DNA of 6,063 nucleotides from an uncultured Bacillota bacterium (GTDB taxonomy: Bacteria > Bacillota_I > Bacilli_A > Erysipelotrichales > Erysipelotrichaceae): contig CASEHR010000133.1 of NCBI GenBank assembly GCA_949287785.1, positions 1 through 6,063 on the forward strand, given 5' to 3'. Shown here piece after piece: positions 1 through 6,063 of the stretch. The stretch's first letter is position 1. Each line of letters opens with the position of its first letter. Position numbers and translations under genes: made by a program. The notes beneath the pieces are model-generated. The model saw only the letters and a list, made by a program, of their open reading frames with translations. It was not told the DNA's origin and searched no databases.

Positions 1-320
1 ATGAAAGAGCTATTTTAACTCAAAACCTCTATGTCAACCGCGTCATCAATGTCTTAGGCGGATATGTCATGCAATTAGGTCATGTTGACGCAATATCATT
101 TACAGCCGGTTTAGGCGAAAACGACACGCACATTCGTGAAATGATCTTGCAAAAACTCGAAGAACCACTCGGATTATCTATTGATTACGAGCTAAACAGC
201 AAGATCCGCGGTAAAGAATGTCTTATATCTAAACCTGACAGCAAGGTAGCTGTATGGATCGTTCCGACCAACGAAGAAGTAGTAATCGCCCGCGATACGA
301 TGAGACTGTTGGGTCTATGA
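1..320 (+). CDS. ackA: Acetate kinase, C-terminal part (5' end outside window)
   Basis: Acetate kinase interconverts acetate + ATP and acetyl phosphate + ADP in the cytoplasm, the ATP-yielding step of the Pta-AckA overflow pathway. The reading frame is open from base 3 to the TGA at 318-320, giving about 105 residues of the roughly 400-residue family. Before the first in-frame ATG (base 69) the frame already encodes family sequence (NRVINVLGGYVMQLGHVDA), so that ATG is internal and not a start. Visible signatures are the C-terminal ATPase-core motif FTAGLGEND followed by HIRE, and near the end the PTNEEVVIARDT block, which contains a conserved Glu of the active-site region. The protein ends at the usual family position (RDTMRLLGL), so the 3' end is intact. 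The last codons overlap the nrnA start as ATGA, suggesting co-transcription and coupled translation. Identification is by motif recognition and is firm for the family. Confidence 0.93.
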   Translation, partial: ERAILTQNLYVNRVINVLGGYVMQLGHVDAISFTAGLGENDTHIREMILQKLEEPLGLSIDYELNSKIRGKECLISKPDSKVAVWIVPTNEEVVIARDTMRLLGL

Positions 321-1249
321 ACGATCTGAGGATCATTCTGGAAAAGATCGAAGAAGCTGACATCATCACCATCTTCCGGCATACCCGCCCCGATGGTGAT
401 GCCGCCGGCTCACAGCTTGGCCTAAAAGAATGGATCAGTTACCATTATCCGCAAAAAGAAGTGTATGCTTGCGGCAAGGAAGTATTTGATACATATCCAT
501 ATGTCGATGAAGTCGATGATGAAACGATCAAAGAGAGTTTAGCAATCATTCTTGATACCTCCAATCATGAACGTGTCGATGATGAAAGGTATGCTATGGC
601 TAAGACAACGATTAAAATCGATCATCATCCGGCAAATGACGCTTTTGCGGATTATAACTTCGTAAATGAAAACGCTGGTGCACTGTGTGAATATCTGACT
701 CTGATCTTGGACAGTTTCAATAAACCGATACCGCAATGTGCAGCGAAATATCTGTACTCTGGCATCTTGACTGATACTCTCAGTTTCAGAACAGCTTCAA
801 CTAATAAGAGCTCTCTCAAAGCTGCTTATATCCTGGCTGAAACAGGCATCGATCTATATGATATTACAGAAAATATCTTTAAACAGAGTGAAAGAATTTT
901 TAATTTCAGAACCTACTTAAGAACAAAGATCAAAAACGAAAACGGACTGGCTTATGTAATATTTGAAGAAGATGATTACGCCAAATATCAGGTGTCGGAC
1001 TCTGTTGCCAGATTTCAAGTGGCTGAAATGAATGGGGTAGAGGACTTTAAAATATGGTGTATCTTCACCAAAAACAACGCAGGCCGATATGATGGTTCTC
1101 TCAGATCGAAAAGAATCTATTCTGTAAACGATATTGCCGAACACTACGGTGGTGGTGGTCATAAGAATGCTGCAGGAGTAAAAAACCTGAGTACTGGTGA
1201 TCTTGAGATGATCTTAAGTGAGTTGAGAACTAGGATAAATAGTTTGTGA
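317..1249 (+). CDS. nrnA: DHH/DHHA1 phosphoesterase, NrnA-type nanoRNase / pAp phosphatase
   Basis: The 310-residue product matches NrnA-type cytoplasmic enzymes, which degrade 2-5 nt RNAs and often dephosphorylate pAp to AMP. The DHH domain shows all metal-binding motifs: H22-x3-D26-x-D28 (HTRPDGDAAGS), D80 in ILDTSNHE, D102-H103-H104 in KIDHHPAND, and D153 in YSGILTDTLSFRT. The C-terminal DHHA1 domain has an Arg-rich strand (LRSKR, about 262-266) and the substrate-binding glycine loop GGGGHKNAAG (278-287). An in-frame ATG at 254 would add 21 residues lying wholly inside ackA and without family resemblance. The ATG at 317 is preferred because it forms an ATGA overlap with the ackA stop and places the first motif at the usual distance from the N-terminus. 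There is no strong Shine-Dalgarno before 317, so translation probably depends on ackA. Length is typical (310-320). Whether pAp, nanoRNA or c-di-AMP-derived pApA is the main substrate cannot be told from sequence. Confidence 0.93.
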   Translation: MNDLRIILEKIEEADIITIFRHTRPDGDAAGSQLGLKEWISYHYPQKEVYACGKEVFDTYPYVDEVDDETIKESLAIILDTSNHERVDDERYAMAKTTIKIDHHPANDAFADYNFVNENAGALCEYLTLILDSFNKPIPQCAAKYLYSGILTDTLSFRTASTNKSSLKAAYILAETGIDLYDITENIFKQSERIFNFRTYLRTKIKNENGLAYVIFEEDDYAKYQVSDSVARFQVAEMNGVEDFKIWCIFTKNNAGRYDGSLRSKRIYSVNDIAEHYGGGGHKNAAGVKNLSTGDLEMILSELRTRINSL

Positions 1250-1277
1250 TTTATTCACATTCCATTACACCATACAA

Positions 1278-1306
1278 TTGAATATTAATATTTACTGTAG
1301 TATAAT
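1278..1306 (+). promoter_or_regulatory. SigA-type promoter of the HU gene
   Basis: A -35 element TTGAAT (1278-1283, five of six consensus bases) is separated by exactly 17 bases from a perfect -10 TATAAT (1301-1306). Transcription would begin near 1312-1314, leaving a leader of about 26 bases that holds only the ribosome binding site. It lies in the 89-base gap between nrnA and the HU gene, in AT-rich surroundings. The strength of the match and of the ribosome binding site fits the high expression expected of HU. No operator is evident. Confidence 0.8.
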
Positions 1307-1321
1307 TACATAGTCATAATC

Positions 1322-1330
1322 AAAGGAGGA
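1322..1330 (+). promoter_or_regulatory. Strong ribosome binding site of the HU gene
   Basis: AAAGGAGGA is a near-perfect complement of the 16S rRNA 3' end. Its AGGAGG core is about nine bases before the ATG at 1339, close to the optimum in Bacillota. It fixes the start of the HU gene and contrasts with the weak initiation signals of nrnA and xerD in this window. Confidence 0.9.
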
Positions 1331-1338
1331 ATATTACT

Positions 1339-1620
1339 ATGGCAAATCTATCAAAAAGGAACTTAGCTGAGAGCGTTGCTGAACAAACTGGTCTATCATT
1401 AAATAAAGCCAATCAAGTCGTTACAACGGTATTCAATACAGTTGCTGAAGCGATGAAAAACGGCGACACAGTTGAGATCCTTGGTTTTGGCAAATTCTTC
1501 AAAAAAGAAGTCGGCGCCAGAACAGCAATGAACCTTGCAACTAAGGAAAAGATTCAAGTACCAGCACATGGTGCACCAGCATTCAAAGCTTCTAAAGGCC
1601 TGAAAGATTCAGTTAGATAA
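1339..1620 (+). CDS. HU-family DNA-binding protein
   Basis: The 93-residue product is an HU/IHF-fold histone-like protein, expected to dimerise and bend or constrain nucleoid DNA. The N-terminal helical part (about 1-40, MANLSKRNLAESVAEQTGLS onward) resembles the HU helix-turn-helix dimer core. It is followed by the signature VEILGFGKFFKKEVGART (45-62), the DNA-binding arm (about 61-76) and the conserved C-terminal block PAHGAPAFKASKGLKDSV (75-92). Length is normal for HU (90-95). One oddity is that the arm tip reads RTAMNLATKE where most HU proteins have R-x-G-R-N-P-x-T-G. The Pro that kinks DNA is Leu66 and the preceding conserved Arg is Met64. The gene is monocistronic, with its own promoter, a strong ribosome binding site and a terminator directly downstream. 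HU, not IHF, is likely because this is a single short family member in a Bacillota-type genome. The symbol is left blank because hup/hbs naming cannot be settled here. Confidence 0.95.
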   Translation: MANLSKRNLAESVAEQTGLSLNKANQVVTTVFNTVAEAMKNGDTVEILGFGKFFKKEVGARTAMNLATKEKIQVPAHGAPAFKASKGLKDSVR

Positions 1621-1634
1621 GTCATTAATCAAAT

Positions 1635-1664
1635 AAAAAAGCGAGGATTAAACTCGCTTTTGTT
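1635..1664. terminator. Bidirectional intrinsic terminator between the HU gene and deoB
   Basis: The inverted repeat AAAAGCGAG (1637-1645) / CTCGCTTTT (1653-1661) forms a 9-bp stem with a 7-base loop (GATTAAA). On the + strand the stem runs into TTTTGTT, 17 bases after the HU stop codon. On the - strand the same stem is followed by six T residues (complement of 1635-1640), about 65 bases after the deoB stop. The structure can therefore end both converging transcripts, and the - strand tract is the cleaner of the two. The rest of the gap up to 1724 is AT-rich and holds no recognisable gene. Confidence 0.85.
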
Positions 1665-1724
1665 ATATATTACTTACTTCGCATAATATATATTATACAT
1701 CATTTATATTGATCTGAATCAAGT

Positions 1725-2909
1725 CTATTTCAACTCGCTCAAAAAAGATGTACCATGGCCGGGATTGTCGATTCCATGTCTTTGTGCTATTGTTGCACCA
1801 ATATCTGCGAATGTATCTCTCAATGCAAGGTGTCCGCTGGCTTTGAAGTCTTTGCTGAAAACGATCAACGGTACATATTCCCTGGTATGATCTGTTCCCG
1901 TCCATGTCGGATCATTACCATGGTCAGCAGTAATCATGAGAATATCGTCATCGCGCAAAACACTCAGCAGCTCAGACAACAGGCCATCAAAATCCTGAAG
2001 TTCACCGGCATATCCTTCTGAATTGCGTCTATGGCCCCATTTTGCATCAAAATCAACGAGATTGACAAAACATAATCCATTAAAATCTTCTTTTGCAATT
2101 TCAATCGTCTGCAACATTCCTTCGTGAGAAGAATCAGAATGAATCGCTTTGGTAATACCTTCGGTATTAAAGATGTCATTGATCTTACCGATCGAGATAA
2201 CATCAAGACCGTCATCCTTAAGAGCGTTCAAAACGGTTTTACCATACGGCGATACTGTGTAATCATGCCGATGCGGTGTCCTGACAAAATGATCCTTATC
2301 CGGTCCAATAAACGGTCTTGCAATTATTCTCCCTACTTTCCAATCGTCCCTCTCAAGAGTGATCTTTCTGGCGATCTCACAAACACGGTAGAGCTCATCG
2401 AGGCCCGTAACCTCTTCGTGTGCAGCTATCTGCAAAACAGAATCAGCCGATGTATAGATGATCAGCTCCCCTGTCTGCATATGTCTTTCACCGAGCTCTT
2501 TCAATATCTCTGTACCGCTAGCTGCATAATTACCGATAAACTTATGACCGGTCTCTTTTTCAAGTTTATCCATCAATTCCTTTGGAAAGCCGCTGTCTGT
2601 AAAGGAAACAAAGGGACTGTTTATCCACAAACCCATCATTTCCCAATGCCCGGTCATGGTATCTTTGCCGATCGATGCTTCATGCATTTTGGTAATATAT
2701 GCAGATGGTTTGTTAACACGCTCATTACCCTTCACTTCGCACAAATTACATAATCCGAGTTTCTGAAGCGTTGGTATCTTATATTTCCCTTCTGTCGCTT
2801 CAAACATGTGTTTTAATGTGTTGGCGCCATCATCGCCATACAGATGTGACCTTTCATCAGAACCGATGCCTAAACTGTCGACAACGATCACAAATGTTCT
2901 CTTGCTCAT
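1725..2909 (-). CDS. deoB: Phosphopentomutase
   Basis: DeoB interconverts (deoxy)ribose 1-phosphate and 5-phosphate, feeding the sugars released by nucleoside phosphorylases into central metabolism. The 394-residue product has normal family length and an intact set of alkaline-phosphatase-superfamily residues: D11 in VVDSLGIG, the phosphorylated Thr84 in GKDTMTGHWEMMG (81-93), D156 in TSADSVLQIAAHEE, D288 and H293 in VDFDAKWGHRRN, D329-H330 in TADHGND, and H341 in GTDHTRE. The C-terminal PGHGTSFL is also typical. The start at 2909 is supported by a GGAGG site just upstream and by the ATGA overlap with the xerD stop. The pairing xerD-deoB is known from Bacillus, where purine nucleoside phosphorylase follows; here deoB is the last gene before the terminator. 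Assignment is very secure. Confidence 0.97.
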   Translation of the reverse strand: MSKRTFVIVVDSLGIGSDERSHLYGDDGANTLKHMFEATEGKYKIPTLQKLGLCNLCEVKGNERVNKPSAYITKMHEASIGKDTMTGHWEMMGLWINSPFVSFTDSGFPKELMDKLEKETGHKFIGNYAASGTEILKELGERHMQTGELIIYTSADSVLQIAAHEEVTGLDELYRVCEIARKITLERDDWKVGRIIARPFIGPDKDHFVRTPHRHDYTVSPYGKTVLNALKDDGLDVISIGKINDIFNTEGITKAIHSDSSHEGMLQTIEIAKEDFNGLCFVNLVDFDAKWGHRRNSEGYAGELQDFDGLLSELLSVLRDDDILMITADHGNDPTWTGTDHTREYVPLIVFSKDFKASGHLALRDTFADIGATIAQRHGIDNPGHGTSFLSELK

Positions 2910-3814
2910 TTCTTTTCCTCCTTATTGGCAAATGGGTGACTTTTGAGATAAACATCCTTAAGTCTTTCTTCATTGATATGGGTATATATTTCTGTCGTTG
3001 AGATATCGCTATGACCAAGAAGCTCCTGAACAGCTCTCAGATCAGCCCCTCCTTGTAATAAATGAGTAGCATACGAATGTCTCAATTTATGGGGAGAAAT
3101 ATGCTTTTTGATACCGGCTTTAACACAGGACTCATTGAGCATTCTCTGAACATAAACAGGATTAAGACGGTGTGATAAGCGATTGATAAAAAAGTATTGT
3201 TTAACTGGTGAATTGTTTTTCAGCCAGATATCCCGGATATTGAGATACTTCTTGATGATCTGAACAGAACCATCAGGGATCGGGACCAATCTCATTTTAT
3301 CACCTTTACCGACTATCCTCACGATCTTTGCATCCAGATCGACTGCACTGAGCGTGAGATCACAACATTCACTGACTCGCATCCCTAAAGCATAGATCAT
3401 CTCAAGAATAGCATGATGATAGATATCAACGTATTCTGAATCATCGAAAACAGACATCAGTTTATCAATCTCTGAGACAGATAAATAGACCGGCAAAGAC
3501 CTCTTCGCTTTTTGGATAGGTATATTGATACTGGGATCTTTGATCTCGTAGTATTCTGACAGGAAACGATGAAAATCACGGATGACGACCTTGTACAGGT
3601 TCAACGTATTGGTGGCATAACGGATCTTGATACTATCAATATAGGCGTTGATGGTCTGAAAATCGATATCCTCGATCATTTCAATTCCCTTTTCTTTCAG
3701 ATAATTCCGATATAGTTCAAGAGCGTGTCGATAGGTAATATACGATCTTTTCATCTTGCTGCTTTTTAAAGAAAGATCAAGAAGATAGTTTCTGATCGCT
3801 TGGTCTACCTGCAT
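2906..3814 (-). CDS. xerD: Tyrosine recombinase XerD
   Basis: XerD acts with XerC (or a homologue) at the chromosomal dif site to resolve dimers before cell division. The 302-residue product is of normal length. Residues about 1-90 form the SAM-like core-binding domain (QAIRNYLLDL near the start), and about 105-295 form the catalytic domain. All catalytic residues are present: R146 (ALGMRVSE), K170 (VGKGDKMR), H242 and R245 (PHKLRHSYATHLL), H268 (LLGHSDISTT) and the nucleophile Y277 (EIYTH). The C-terminal INEERLKDVYLKSHP resembles XerD more than phage integrases or XerC. The start at 3814 overlaps the recN end by 10 bases and has only a weak purine-rich stretch ahead of it, so translational coupling to recN is likely. 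The housekeeping context (recN, deoB) and lack of att-like repeats or cargo argue against a mobile-element integrase. Confidence 0.95.
   Translation of the reverse strand: MQVDQAIRNYLLDLSLKSSKMKRSYITYRHALELYRNYLKEKGIEMIEDIDFQTINAYIDSIKIRYATNTLNLYKVVIRDFHRFLSEYYEIKDPSINIPIQKAKRSLPVYLSVSEIDKLMSVFDDSEYVDIYHHAILEMIYALGMRVSECCDLTLSAVDLDAKIVRIVGKGDKMRLVPIPDGSVQIIKKYLNIRDIWLKNNSPVKQYFFINRLSHRLNPVYVQRMLNESCVKAGIKKHISPHKLRHSYATHLLQGGADLRAVQELLGHSDISTTEIYTHINEERLKDVYLKSHPFANKEEKK
2917..2921 (-). promoter_or_regulatory. Ribosome binding site of deoB inside the xerD 3' end
   Basis: GGAGG (complement of CCTCC) lies seven bases before the deoB ATG and is part of the last xerD codons, which encode Lys-Glu-Glu-Lys-Lys. 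deoB thus has its own good site although its start overlaps the xerD stop, so it can re-initiate or initiate independently. Confidence 0.85.
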
Positions 3815-5451
3815 AGACTCTTCGCCTTGATAATAAGCGCTTCAGCAGCATCTAATGCCGCCTCATCATTTGAAGCGCTGGCCATCATTGCCATTTCTTT
3901 GATCTTTTCTTCATTATTCAGACATGTTATTTTGCTGGCGGTACGATCATCTGCTTCATCTTTGGCGACAAAATAGGTCGTATCGGCAAACGCCGCTACC
4001 TGAGCAAGGTGCGTTATCACCAATACTTGAGCATATTTTGCGATCTTAGCCATCTTAAGACCCATCGCGAGTGCTGCCTTGCCGCTGACACCGGTATCGA
4101 TCTCATCGAATATTACGATATCGATGCCGCTGATCTTAGTGAATATCGCCTTTAAACCAAGCAAGATCCTCGACATTTCGCCACCGCTGGCAATCTTGAT
4201 CAACGGCTTCAGATCTTCACCTTTGTTCGTTGAGATCATGAAACTGACATCATCTTTACCCAAGCGGGTCATAATAGACTCTTTGACATCGATGGCGAAA
4301 TCAAAATAGCGAAGTTCTAGATCAGCCATTTCTTTGATAATATCTTCCCTCAGCTTTTCAGCAGCTTTCAAACGCGCTTCATGCAGTTTATCCGCGACTA
4401 TACCGTATTTATTCAATGCATTGGCAATGTCATTCTCATAACGACTCAAGACGCTGGTCCGATTTTCAAAAGCTTCTACACGTCCTTCCAATTCCGCTCT
4501 CAGCTTCAGGATATCATCAATAGATCCTTTATATTTGCGTTTCAGACGATTGATCAAAAAGAGTCTCTCCTGATTATCATTAACTTCGTCTTCGGAAATG
4601 TCAATCTTCTTTAAGATTGCTTTCAAATTCGAAAAAAGGTCTTCCAATTCATAGTATTTATCGTTGATCTTATAGCTGATGTCTTTGATCTCGTCATCAT
4701 CGATCTGCAATTCTTTGATGCTTTGATACAGTTTAGCACCGATGCCATCATCACCTTCATAAAGCCTTATCGCTTCACTGAGATGATCGATAGACTTTTG
4801 AAAGGTGCGATAGCGTTTCTCAAAAAGCAACAGTTCTTCTTCTTCCTCAACACTGAGATGTGCATCATCTATTTCTTTGATCTGATATTTGAAATATTCA
4901 ATATCATTTTCATTGTCGTTTTGTTCGAGATAAGACCTGTATTCATCATCTAGTTTTTTATATTCATCATAAGCTGAAGATACTTCTGAAAGCAGCTGAT
5001 CATCATTCATATATAAGTCCAATAGACGACGATGGTTATGTGGTCTTAACAGATACTGTGAATCTTTTTGCGAATGGATATCAATCTCATCCTTCAATAA
5101 CTCATGCAAAAAGCTTAATGTGACAGTATGGCCATTGACTCTGATCGTGCTCCTACCATCCTTGGATATGGTCCGATAGACAATGAGATCGTCTTCGTAT
5201 TCTATTTCCGCTTCATCGAGCTGAGCTCTGGTATTCTCATCCAAGGTGAAGACCCCCTCAATGACAGCTCTATCTTTGCCCTTACGGATATAGCTGATAT
5301 CGGCCCTTTGAGCATTAAGAAAATTAATTGCACCAACAATGATCGACTTTCCGGCCCCTGTTTCTCCGATAAAAACCGAAAGACCTTCATTGAATTCGAT
5401 CCGTAGTTCGTCAATGATCGCAAAATCCTTGATAAATATACTTTTGATCAT
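3805..5451 (-). CDS. recN: DNA repair protein RecN (SMC-like ATPase)
   Basis: RecN is a cohesin-like ATPase recruited early to double-strand breaks, where it tethers DNA ends for RecA-dependent repair. The 548-residue product (family usually 550-570) starts with the canonical FIKDFAIIDELRIEF and has Walker A GETGAGKS (29-36). The Q-loop-side motif reads DIHSQKDSQYLL (124-135), where HGQ is more usual. A charged, helix-rich section at about 150-385 fits the short coiled coil. It is followed by the ABC signature ASGGEMSR (421-428), Walker B IVIFDEIDTGVSG (445-457) and the H-loop VITHLAQVAAFAD (478-490). All ATPase elements appear intact. The start at 5451 forms an ATGA overlap with the upstream dxs-like gene, with only a weak AGGT about 12 bases before it. 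Many Bacillota have argR and tlyA between dxs and recN; here they are absent. No LexA box could be sought because the transcript start lies outside the window. Confidence 0.97.
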   Translation of the reverse strand: MIKSIFIKDFAIIDELRIEFNEGLSVFIGETGAGKSIIVGAINFLNAQRADISYIRKGKDRAVIEGVFTLDENTRAQLDEAEIEYEDDLIVYRTISKDGRSTIRVNGHTVTLSFLHELLKDEIDIHSQKDSQYLLRPHNHRRLLDLYMNDDQLLSEVSSAYDEYKKLDDEYRSYLEQNDNENDIEYFKYQIKEIDDAHLSVEEEEELLLFEKRYRTFQKSIDHLSEAIRLYEGDDGIGAKLYQSIKELQIDDDEIKDISYKINDKYYELEDLFSNLKAILKKIDISEDEVNDNQERLFLINRLKRKYKGSIDDILKLRAELEGRVEAFENRTSVLSRYENDIANALNKYGIVADKLHEARLKAAEKLREDIIKEMADLELRYFDFAIDVKESIMTRLGKDDVSFMISTNKGEDLKPLIKIASGGEMSRILLGLKAIFTKISGIDIVIFDEIDTGVSGKAALAMGLKMAKIAKYAQVLVITHLAQVAAFADTTYFVAKDEADDRTASKITCLNNEEKIKEMAMMASASNDEAALDAAEALIIKAKSLCR

Positions 5452-6063
5452 TTCTTCAATACCTCGCTAATGCTCTGCCAGTCAAGTGATTTCGACTTCT
5501 TGATCTGAGCTATACTGCCGATCGGTATCGGCCCTTCTATCGCCATATCGATAAGATTTTCATCATTCTTGATCTCATTCAAGACATTCGTATACAAACC
5601 ATTATGATGATCATCAGAAGAATAAACAACGATCTTTTTATTACCTTCTTTCAATTCGTTTAAGATCACCGTGTCGACAGGTTTGATAAAACGGGCGTCG
5701 ACAAGCTGATATGGAAGATCATTGATCTCCAACTCATTCAATATCGTATTCAGATCCGGCCCATAAGTAATGATCGTCCCTTGATATTCGTCCAATTTAC
5801 GAAGATATTGCCATCTTCCGTATTCAATGACCCTTTCGTGACTGTCCTCAATTCTGATATCGTATTTAGGAAGTCTGATAAAATAAGGGATCTTTTTCAT
5901 CAAGCCCAAATAGAAAAGACCGATGATCTCGGTATAATTATGCCCCTCAACAATCGTCACCTCATGATCATTAAGAGCGCTGATATCATAAATACCCTGA
6001 TAGTAATCTCCTTCATCCTTTAATATACCGGCATTTTTAAGAGCGATCATGCAAGGTATCTCG
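5448..6063 (-). CDS. DXS-like transketolase-family protein, C-terminal part (5' end outside window)
   Basis: About 204 residues are visible. The frame stays open to the right edge, so the ATG at 6050 is probably internal (it is preceded by Glu-Ile-Pro-Cys). The fragment aligns by eye with the end of the pyrimidine-binding domain and the C-terminal domain of 1-deoxy-D-xylulose-5-phosphate synthase. Counting from that ATG: QGIYDISAL (18-26), PYFIRLPKYD (55-64), GRWQYLR (78-84), TIITYGPDLNTIL (92-104), and VDARFIKPVDT (117-127). DXS makes DXP from pyruvate and glyceraldehyde-3-phosphate for the MEP isoprenoid, thiamine and pyridoxal pathways, and dxs commonly lies upstream of recN in Bacillota. 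Several near-invariant DXS positions differ: the His of DGPTHQG is Tyr17, the Asp of that motif is Glu13, the second Arg of IRYPRG is Lys62, and the motif near the usual EE-x3-GG (SSDDHHNG) is altered. It could be a divergent DXS or a paralogue with another role. Family assignment is good; the exact activity is uncertain, so no symbol is given. Confidence 0.78.
   Translation of the reverse strand, partial: EIPCMIALKNAGILKDEGDYYQGIYDISALNDHEVTIVEGHNYTEIIGLFYLGLMKKIPYFIRLPKYDIRIEDSHERVIEYGRWQYLRKLDEYQGTIITYGPDLNTILNELEINDLPYQLVDARFIKPVDTVILNELKEGNKKIVVYSSDDHHNGLYTNVLNEIKNDENLIDMAIEGPIPIGSIAQIKKSKSLDWQSISEVLKK

Noticed and set aside
1142..1160. Short GGT repeat as a possible phase-variable tract
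   Set aside because: The four GGT units encode the conserved glycine loop of the DHHA1 domain (GGGGH), so protein function explains them, and a triplet unit would not shift the frame.
1244..1260. Palindrome TGTGA-N5-TCACA at the nrnA stop codon, resembling a CRP or Rex operator
   Set aside because: Both consensus sites need six bases between the TGTGA and TCACA halves and here there are five. The stem is only 5 bp, has no T-tract for a terminator and lies some 18 bases before the -35 element, so there is too little to call an operator.
1689..1720. Possible - strand promoter (TTGATT and TATAAT) downstream of deoB
   Set aside because: The spacing is 19 bases, the region is simply AT-rich, and any transcript would run straight into the terminator and antisense to the HU gene. 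No gene would be served.
2124..2753. Open frame of 209 codons on the + strand within deoB
   Set aside because: It is fully antisense to the well-supported deoB gene, has no ribosome binding site and no recognisable family motif, and its composition is that of a complementary-strand shadow.
2906..3814. Tyrosine recombinase as part of an integrated mobile element
   Set aside because: Its XerD-type C-terminus, the tight overlap with recN and deoB, and the lack of flanking repeats, tRNA target or cargo genes point to the housekeeping enzyme.

Overview
The window reads as ordinary chromosomal DNA of a low-to-moderate-GC Bacillota (Firmicutes) bacterium. Genes are tightly packed, ribosome binding sites are strong AGGAGG/GGAGG types, the one visible promoter is a textbook SigA type, and xerD sits next to deoB, an arrangement also known from Bacillus (ripX-drm). 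The divergent protein sequences and the missing tlyA and argR between dxs and recN fit an Erysipelotrichia-like or Mollicutes-related lineage. That placement is inference; no rRNA or other decisive marker is present.

The layout is two converging groups. On the + strand: the 3' end of acetate kinase (ackA, cut by the window edge), then nrnA (DHH/DHHA1 nanoRNase/pAp phosphatase) starting inside the ackA stop codon, then an 89-base gap with a clear promoter (TTGAAT-17-TATAAT) driving a single HU-type DNA-binding protein gene. On the - strand, reading from the right edge: the C-terminal part of a divergent dxs-like gene (cut by the edge), recN, xerD and deoB, joined by 4-, 10- and 4-base overlaps and therefore probably one translationally coupled transcript. 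The groups meet in a 104-base AT-rich gap holding a stem-loop with A/T-tracts on both sides, which can end transcription from both directions.

Functionally this is housekeeping: acetyl-phosphate/acetate metabolism, turnover of nanoRNA and pAp, nucleoid architecture, nucleoside salvage (DeoB), chromosome dimer resolution (XerD), double-strand break repair (RecN) and probably isoprenoid/thiamine precursor supply (DXS-like). I see no mobile element, CRISPR array, tRNA, rRNA or defence system, and no gene-free stretch over 300 bases.

Four points merit a second look. The DXS-like fragment has lost substrate-site residues that are nearly invariant in DXS. The HU protein has Leu in place of the DNA-kinking Pro in its arm. 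GATC is about three to four times more frequent than base composition predicts. The four minus-strand genes form an unbroken chain of overlaps. No clearly new biological system was found.
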